From contig JAUXBM010000031.1 in the NCBI GenBank assembly GCA_030619415.1, positions 1-10,788 on the forward strand: DNA of 10,788 bases. The letters are read 5' to 3'. This stretch comes from Chlorobiota bacterium. GTDB taxonomy: Bacteria > Bacteroidota > Bacteroidia > Bacteroidales > F082. Positions 6,372 to 10,788 of this stretch are shown one piece after another; positions within the stretch are counted from its first letter, which is position 1, and each line of letters starts with the position of its first letter. The notes under the pieces are model-generated. The model did not search any database. It saw nothing but the letters and a program-made list of their open reading frames with translations, and was not told where the DNA came from. Position numbers and translations under genes: made by a program.

Positions 6372-9300
6372 TTAGTCTTCAATAATATCTGTTTCTTCAA
6401 CTTCCGTCAGCGATGCTGATTCCATAACAGCGTCGTACTCTTCTTTCGATCCAACAAGGATATCCTCATACTCTTTGAGACCGGTTCCTGCAGGAATTTT
6501 ATGTCCGACAATTACGTTCTCTTTAAGTCCGAGTAGCCTATCAGTCTTGGCATTGATTGAGGCCATGGTGAGCACTTTTGTTGTCTCCTGGAAAGAAGCA
6601 GCCGAAATCCAACTTTCAGTCTGAAGCGATGCTTTCGTGATTCCCTGAAGTACCTGACGGGCAGTTGCCGGTTGTGCATCTCTTGATTCTACCAATACTT
6701 TATCGCGGCGTTTCAAAGTAGAATTTTCTTCACGCAATTTACGCGCACTTGCGATCTGACCTTTTTTGAAATTCCCTGAATCACCTGGCTCAACGATTAC
6801 TTTTTTACCAAATATATCGTCATTTACTTCCGAGAACTCGATCTTGTTAACCAGTTCGTTTTCAAGGAAACGGGTATCACCTGAGTCAGCAACCTGTACT
6901 TTGCGCATCATCTGGCGGACAATCACCTCAAAGTGTTTGTCGTTGATTTTCACTCCCTGTAAACGGTAAACCTCCTGAATCTCGTTCACGATATATTCCT
7001 GAACTTTCATAGGACCTTTAATGGCAAGAATATCAGCAGGGGTCATTGCTCCATCAGACAACCGTGTTCCTGCTTTTACAAAATCGTTTTCCTGCGCAAG
7101 AATTTGTTTGGCAGTCGAGATAAGGTATTTCTTCTCTTCACCAATTTTAGAGGTGATGACAACCTCACGGTTACCACGTTTAAGCTTTTTGCTAAAGCTA
7201 ACAACACCATCAATTTCGGATACAACTGCAGGTTCAGAAGGATTACGTGCTTCGAACAATTCAGTCACACGCGGTAAACCGCCGGTGATATCACCAGATT
7301 TTCCAAAGGCCCTCGGAATCTTCACAAGGATTTTTCCGCCTTTGATATTTTCACCTTCCTCGACGAGGATATGCGAACCAACCGGCAGGTCATAGCTCCT
7401 GATCGCTGTGCCATCAGCATCTAAGACCTTGATGATCGGATTGTTTGTTTTTACACGTGTTTCGATGATTACTTTTTCAAAGTAGCCGGTCTGCTCGTCA
7501 GATTCAACACGGAAGGTTTGGCCTTCAATGATATTCTCAAAGGCAATGCTACCGGCAACTTCAGAAAGAATTACCGCATTGTAAGGATCCCAGGTGGCAA
7601 TCTTATCACCTTTCTTCACTTTTGCACCATCCTTTACAAACAGGTTCGAAGCATAAGGGATATTGCCCGACTGGAGAATAATTCCTGTTTTCTCATCAAC
7701 GATTCTCATCTCGGCAGAACGTCCGACAACGATATTGAATTTCTTTCCTTCATCATTTTTACTGGCCACAACACGCAACTCTTCGATGTCGATAACACCA
7801 TCATAATGAACCTCAATAAACGATGTAGCCGCAATATTGGAAGCAGTTCCACCCTGGTGGAATGTACGCAGTGTGAGCTGAGTACCAGGTTCCCCAATTG
7901 ATTGAGCAGCAACAACGCCAACAGCCTCACCTTTTTGAACCATGATGCCGGAGGCTAAATTACGTCCATAACATTTGGCGCATACACCCCTTTTTGATTC
8001 ACAGGTTAATACTGACCTGATCTCGACAGACTCAACAGGCGACTCTTCAATTTGATTCGCAACAATTTCATCAATTTCCTGACCACCTTCCAGCATAATT
8101 TCGCCCGATAGCGGATGATATACATCATGAAGTGTTACCCGGCCAAGGATCCTGTCGAAGAGTGTTTCCACTACATCTTCACCTTTTTTCAGCGCACTTA
8201 TCGTCAATCCGCGAAGCGTACCGCAGTCTAATTCGTTAATCACCACATCCTGTGCAACATCAACCAAACGCCTTGTAAGGTAACCGGCATCAGCAGTTTT
8301 AAGGGCAGTATCTGCCAAACCTTTACGGGCACCGTGTGTAGAGATAAAATATTCGAGTACCGACAGACCTTCCTTAAAGTTGGACAGAATCGGGTTTTCA
8401 ATAATTTCTCCACCCGAAGCGCCTGACTTTTGTGGCTTGGCCATCAATCCCCTCATGCCTGATAGCTGACGAATCTGTTCTTTAGATCCACGCGCACCAG
8501 AATCTAGCATCATATAAACCGGGTTAAATCCCTGGTCGTCAACTGTGAGTTGCTTCATCAGGGTGTTGGTCAATGCTGAGTTGGTATGCGTCCAGATATC
8601 AATAATCTGGTTGTATCGTTCATTGTTTGTAATGAATCCCATATTATAGTTATTCATCACTTCATCAACTTCGGTATTTGCTTCGGCAATAAGTTCTTCC
8701 TTAACTTCTGGAATAATCACATTGCCAAGGTTAAAGGATAGTCCTCCTTTAAAAGCCATTTCAAATCCAAGACTCTTTATCTCGTCAAGGAACTTAGAAG
8801 TGACAGCGGTACCGGTTACCTTGAGAATTTCACCGATAATATCCCTCAATGCTTTTTTGGTAAGCAACTGGTTGATATATCCATATTCTTTCGGTACCAC
8901 CTGGTTGAAAATAACACGTCCAACGGATGTTTCGGTCATTTTATTGACCAGCTTACCATTTTCTCTCACATCTAACTTCACGTTAATAACTGCGTGAAGA
9001 TCAACCATGTCTTCATTGTAGGCAATAATCACTTCTTCAGGCGAATAGAATTTCATTCCTTCGCCCTTTACGGGGTGTTCTTTTGTATTTTTCCGCTGTT
9101 TGGTAATATAATACAGCCCCAGTACCATATCCTGCGAAGGTACAGTAATAGGTGCACCGTTAGCAGGATTCAGGATGTTATGCGAGGCAAGCATAAGTAC
9201 CTGTGCCTCAATAACAGCTGCATTACCCAAGGGTACGTGAACAGCCATCTGGTCACCGTCAAAGTCAGCATTAAAAGCTGTACAAACCAGCGGGTGAAGC

Positions 9301-10685
9301 TGGATGGCTTTTCCTTCGATCAATTTTGGCTGGAAAGCCTGGATACCCAAACGGTGAAGGGTAGGGGCACGGTTAAGCATAACCGGGTGTCCTTTCAGGA
9401 TGTTCTCGAGAATATCCCAGACTACAGCATCTTTCCTTTCTACGATTTTCTTTGCAGATTTAACCGTCTTTACGATACCACGTTCAAGCAATTTTCTGAT
9501 AATGAAAGGCTTGAACAATTCAGCCGCCATGTCTTTTGGAAGACCACACTCATTTAGACTAAGTTCGGGTCCAACAACAATTACTGAACGACCTGAATAG
9601 TCAACACGTTTACCAAGAAGGTTTTGACGGAAACGTCCTTGTTTTCCTTTAAGGCTATCGCTTAATGATTTTAGCGGACGATTGGATTCGGTCTTAACGG
9701 CACTTGATTTTCTCGAATTATCGAGCAACGAGTCAACAGCTTCCTGGAGCATGCGTTTTTCATTCCGCATAATCACGTCAGGCGCTTTAATTTCGATCAG
9801 TCTTTTCAACCTGTTGTTCCTGATAATTACCCTGCGGTAAAGATCATTCAGGTCGGAAGTTGCAAATCGACCACCATCCAGCGGAACAAGTGGCCTTAAT
9901 TCAGGTGGAATAACGGGAACAATTTTAACAATCATCCACTCTGGTTTGTTCTCGGCCCTACTCCTTGCATCACGGAAAGCTTCATAAACGTTCAATCTTT
10001 TGAGCGCCTCAGCTTTTCTTTGCTGCGAAGTTTCTGTATTTGCTTTATGACGCAATTCGTAAGAAATCTTGTCGAGATCCAGACGGGCCAACAAATCATG
10101 GATACCCTCAGCGCCCATTTTGGCGATAAACTTATCAGGATGATCATCATCAAGGTACTGATTTTCCATCGGAATCGTTTCCATCAGATCGATGTATTCC
10201 TCTTCTGTTAAGAAGTCCATATAGTTAATACCATCCGCTTCTTTGATACCTGGATTGATAACTACATACCGCTCATAGTAAATGAGCATTTCCAGTTTCT
10301 TGGTTTGAAGACCAAGTAAAGCGCCAACTTTGTTGGGCAATGAACGGAAAAACCAAATGTGCACCACGGGTACTACCAATTGAATGTGTCCACCACGTTC
10401 GCGACGTACTTTTTTCTCGGTGACTTCTACACCACAACGGTCACAAACAATCCCTTTATACCTGATCCTTTTGTATTTACCACAGTGGCATTCGTAGTCT
10501 TTGATAGGACCGAAGATGCGTTCACAGAATAAACCGTCGCGTTCTGGTTTGTACGTCCTGTAGTTAATGGTCTCAGGTTTCAGGATTTCTCCGTGTGAAC
10601 GATCCAGGATCGATTCGGGCGAAGCAAGGCTGATGGTTATTTTATCGAAATTACTGGGAATTTTGCTGTCTGTTCTGAAAGCCAT
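6372..10685 (-). CDS. rpoC: DNA-directed RNA polymerase subunit beta'
   Basis: A complete 1437-residue beta' subunit, a normal length for Bacteroidetes. It forms the clamp, half of the catalytic cleft and the trigger loop of RNA polymerase. Zinc site 1 is C66, C68, C81 and C84. The DNA-binding and lid region has [20 protein letters not shown] (349-368). The Mg-binding motif NADFDGDQM (472-480) supplies D474, D476 and D478. The bridge helix is [20 protein letters not shown] (785-804). Zinc site 2 is C821, C895, C902 and C905. The trigger-loop region is [20 protein letters not shown] (926-945). The ATG at 10685 gives the conserved start MAFRTD and lies 40 bp downstream of the rpoB stop, so the two are one operon. 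The C-terminus is acidic. No key residue is missing and no frameshift is visible. Confidence 0.99.
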   Translation of the reverse strand: MAFRTDSKIPSNFDKITISLASPESILDRSHGEILKPETINYRTYKPERDGLFCERIFGPIKDYECHCGKYKRIRYKGIVCDRCGVEVTEKKVRRERGGHIQLVVPVVHIWFFRSLPNKVGALLGLQTKKLEMLIYYERYVVINPGIKEADGINYMDFLTEEEYIDLMETIPMENQYLDDDHPDKFIAKMGAEGIHDLLARLDLDKISYELRHKANTETSQQRKAEALKRLNVYEAFRDARSRAENKPEWMIVKIVPVIPPELRPLVPLDGGRFATSDLNDLYRRVIIRNNRLKRLIEIKAPDVIMRNEKRMLQEAVDSLLDNSRKSSAVKTESNRPLKSLSDSLKGKQGRFRQNLLGKRVDYSGRSVIVVGPELSLNECGLPKDMAAELFKPFIIRKLLERGIVKTVKSAKKIVERKDAVVWDILENILKGHPVMLNRAPTLHRLGIQAFQPKLIEGKAIQLHPLVCTAFNADFDGDQMAVHVPLGNAAVIEAQVLMLASHNILNPANGAPITVPSQDMVLGLYYITKQRKNTKEHPVKGEGMKFYSPEEVIIAYNEDMVDLHAVINVKLDVRENGKLVNKMTETSVGRVIFNQVVPKEYGYINQLLTKKALRDIIGEILKVTGTAVTSKFLDEIKSLGFEMAFKGGLSFNLGNVIIPEVKEELIAEANTEVDEVMNNYNMGFITNNERYNQIIDIWTHTNSALTNTLMKQLTVDDQGFNPVYMMLDSGARGSKEQIRQLSGMRGLMAKPQKSGASGGEIIENPILSNFKEGLSVLEYFISTHGARKGLADTALKTADAGYLTRRLVDVAQDVVINELDCGTLRGLTISALKKGEDVVETLFDRILGRVTLHDVYHPLSGEIMLEGGQEIDEIVANQIEESPVESVEIRSVLTCESKRGVCAKCYGRNLASGIMVQKGEAVGVVAAQSIGEPGTQLTLRTFHQGGTASNIAATSFIEVHYDGVIDIEELRVVASKNDEGKKFNIVVGRSAEMRIVDEKTGIILQSGNIPYASNLFVKDGAKVKKGDKIATWDPYNAVILSEVAGSIAFENIIEGQTFRVESDEQTGYFEKVIIETRVKTNNPIIKVLDADGTAIRSYDLPVGSHILVEEGENIKGGKILVKIPRAFGKSGDITGGLPRVTELFEARNPSEPAVVSEIDGVVSFSKKLKRGNREVVITSKIGEEKKYLISTAKQILAQENDFVKAGTRLSDGAMTPADILAIKGPMKVQEYIVNEIQEVYRLQGVKINDKHFEVIVRQMMRKVQVADSGDTRFLENELVNKIEFSEVNDDIFGKKVIVEPGDSGNFKKGQIASARKLREENSTLKRRDKVLVESRDAQPATARQVLQGITKASLQTESWISAASFQETTKVLTMASINAKTDRLLGLKENVIVGHKIPAGTGLKEYEDILVGSKEEYDAVMESASLTEVEETDIIED

Positions 10686-10725
10686 ATATCGATATTTATT
10701 TTATGATCAATTAATTAAGAAAAAA

Positions 10726-10788
10726 TTAGTCAAAACTGACTTCTAAGCCAAGTCCTCTTAGCTCGTGGACAAGTACGTTGAATGATTC
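10726..10788 (-). CDS. rpoB: RNA polymerase subunit beta, last 20 codons (rest outside window)
   Basis: Reading the minus strand from the right edge, which falls on a codon boundary, gives ESFNVLVHELRGLGLEVSFD and then TAA. The E-S-F-x-V-L-x-x-E-L-x-x-L-G-L ending is the conserved C-terminus of the beta subunit, which packs against beta'. The gene is cut by the window edge. Its stop lies 40 bp upstream of the rpoC start, and the AT-rich gap (10686-10725) shows no terminator, consistent with an rpoBC operon. Confidence 0.95.
   Translation of the reverse strand, partial: ESFNVLVHELRGLGLEVSFD

Noticed and set aside
8994..9557. 187-codon open frame on the plus strand antisense to rpoC
   Set aside because: It lies wholly inside the rpoC coding region, has no recognisable domain and reads as a shadow of rpoC codons.

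Overview
The window looks like chromosomal DNA of a Bacteroidota (Bacteroidetes) bacterium. Four things point there: a beta' subunit of about 1437 residues, a DUF3467 gene directly downstream of rpoC, a one-piece hybrid two-component regulator (kinase, receiver and AraC-type DNA-binding domain in one chain), and a promoter-like TTTG-N20-TAnnTTtG pair instead of a sigma70 -35/-10. The species cannot be named from this sequence.

Plus strand, 1-3693: the end of a cell-surface polysaccharide locus. It holds the 3' part of a WbqC-family gene, a CelD/BcsL-type GNAT acyltransferase that overlaps it by one base, and after a 206-bp gap a complete membrane-bound WbpM/CapD/FlaA1-type nucleotide-sugar 4,6-dehydratase. 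Together they suggest synthesis and N-acylation of an unusual amino-deoxy sugar for an O-antigen or capsule. The rest of the locus would lie to the left of the window.

Plus strand, about 3743-5856: a probable promoter, then a hybrid two-component regulator. Its cytoplasmic half (HisKA, HATPase, receiver, AraC HTH) is intact. Its periplasmic sensor is reduced to a signal peptide, a short linker and the last part of a Y_Y_Y domain, and it has no ATG before the signal peptide. This is the most unusual object in the window.

Minus strand, 10788-5891: the rpoB-rpoC-DUF3467 block. It contains the last 20 codons of rpoB, complete rpoC, a 166-bp gap with a GC-rich imperfect inverted repeat, and a 104-codon DUF3467 gene. 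It converges on the regulator gene with only 34 bp between the two stop codons. No tRNA, rRNA, CRISPR array, insertion sequence or phage gene was recognised. Apart from the sensor-depleted regulator and the repeat, the content is ordinary, and no clear new multi-gene system was found.
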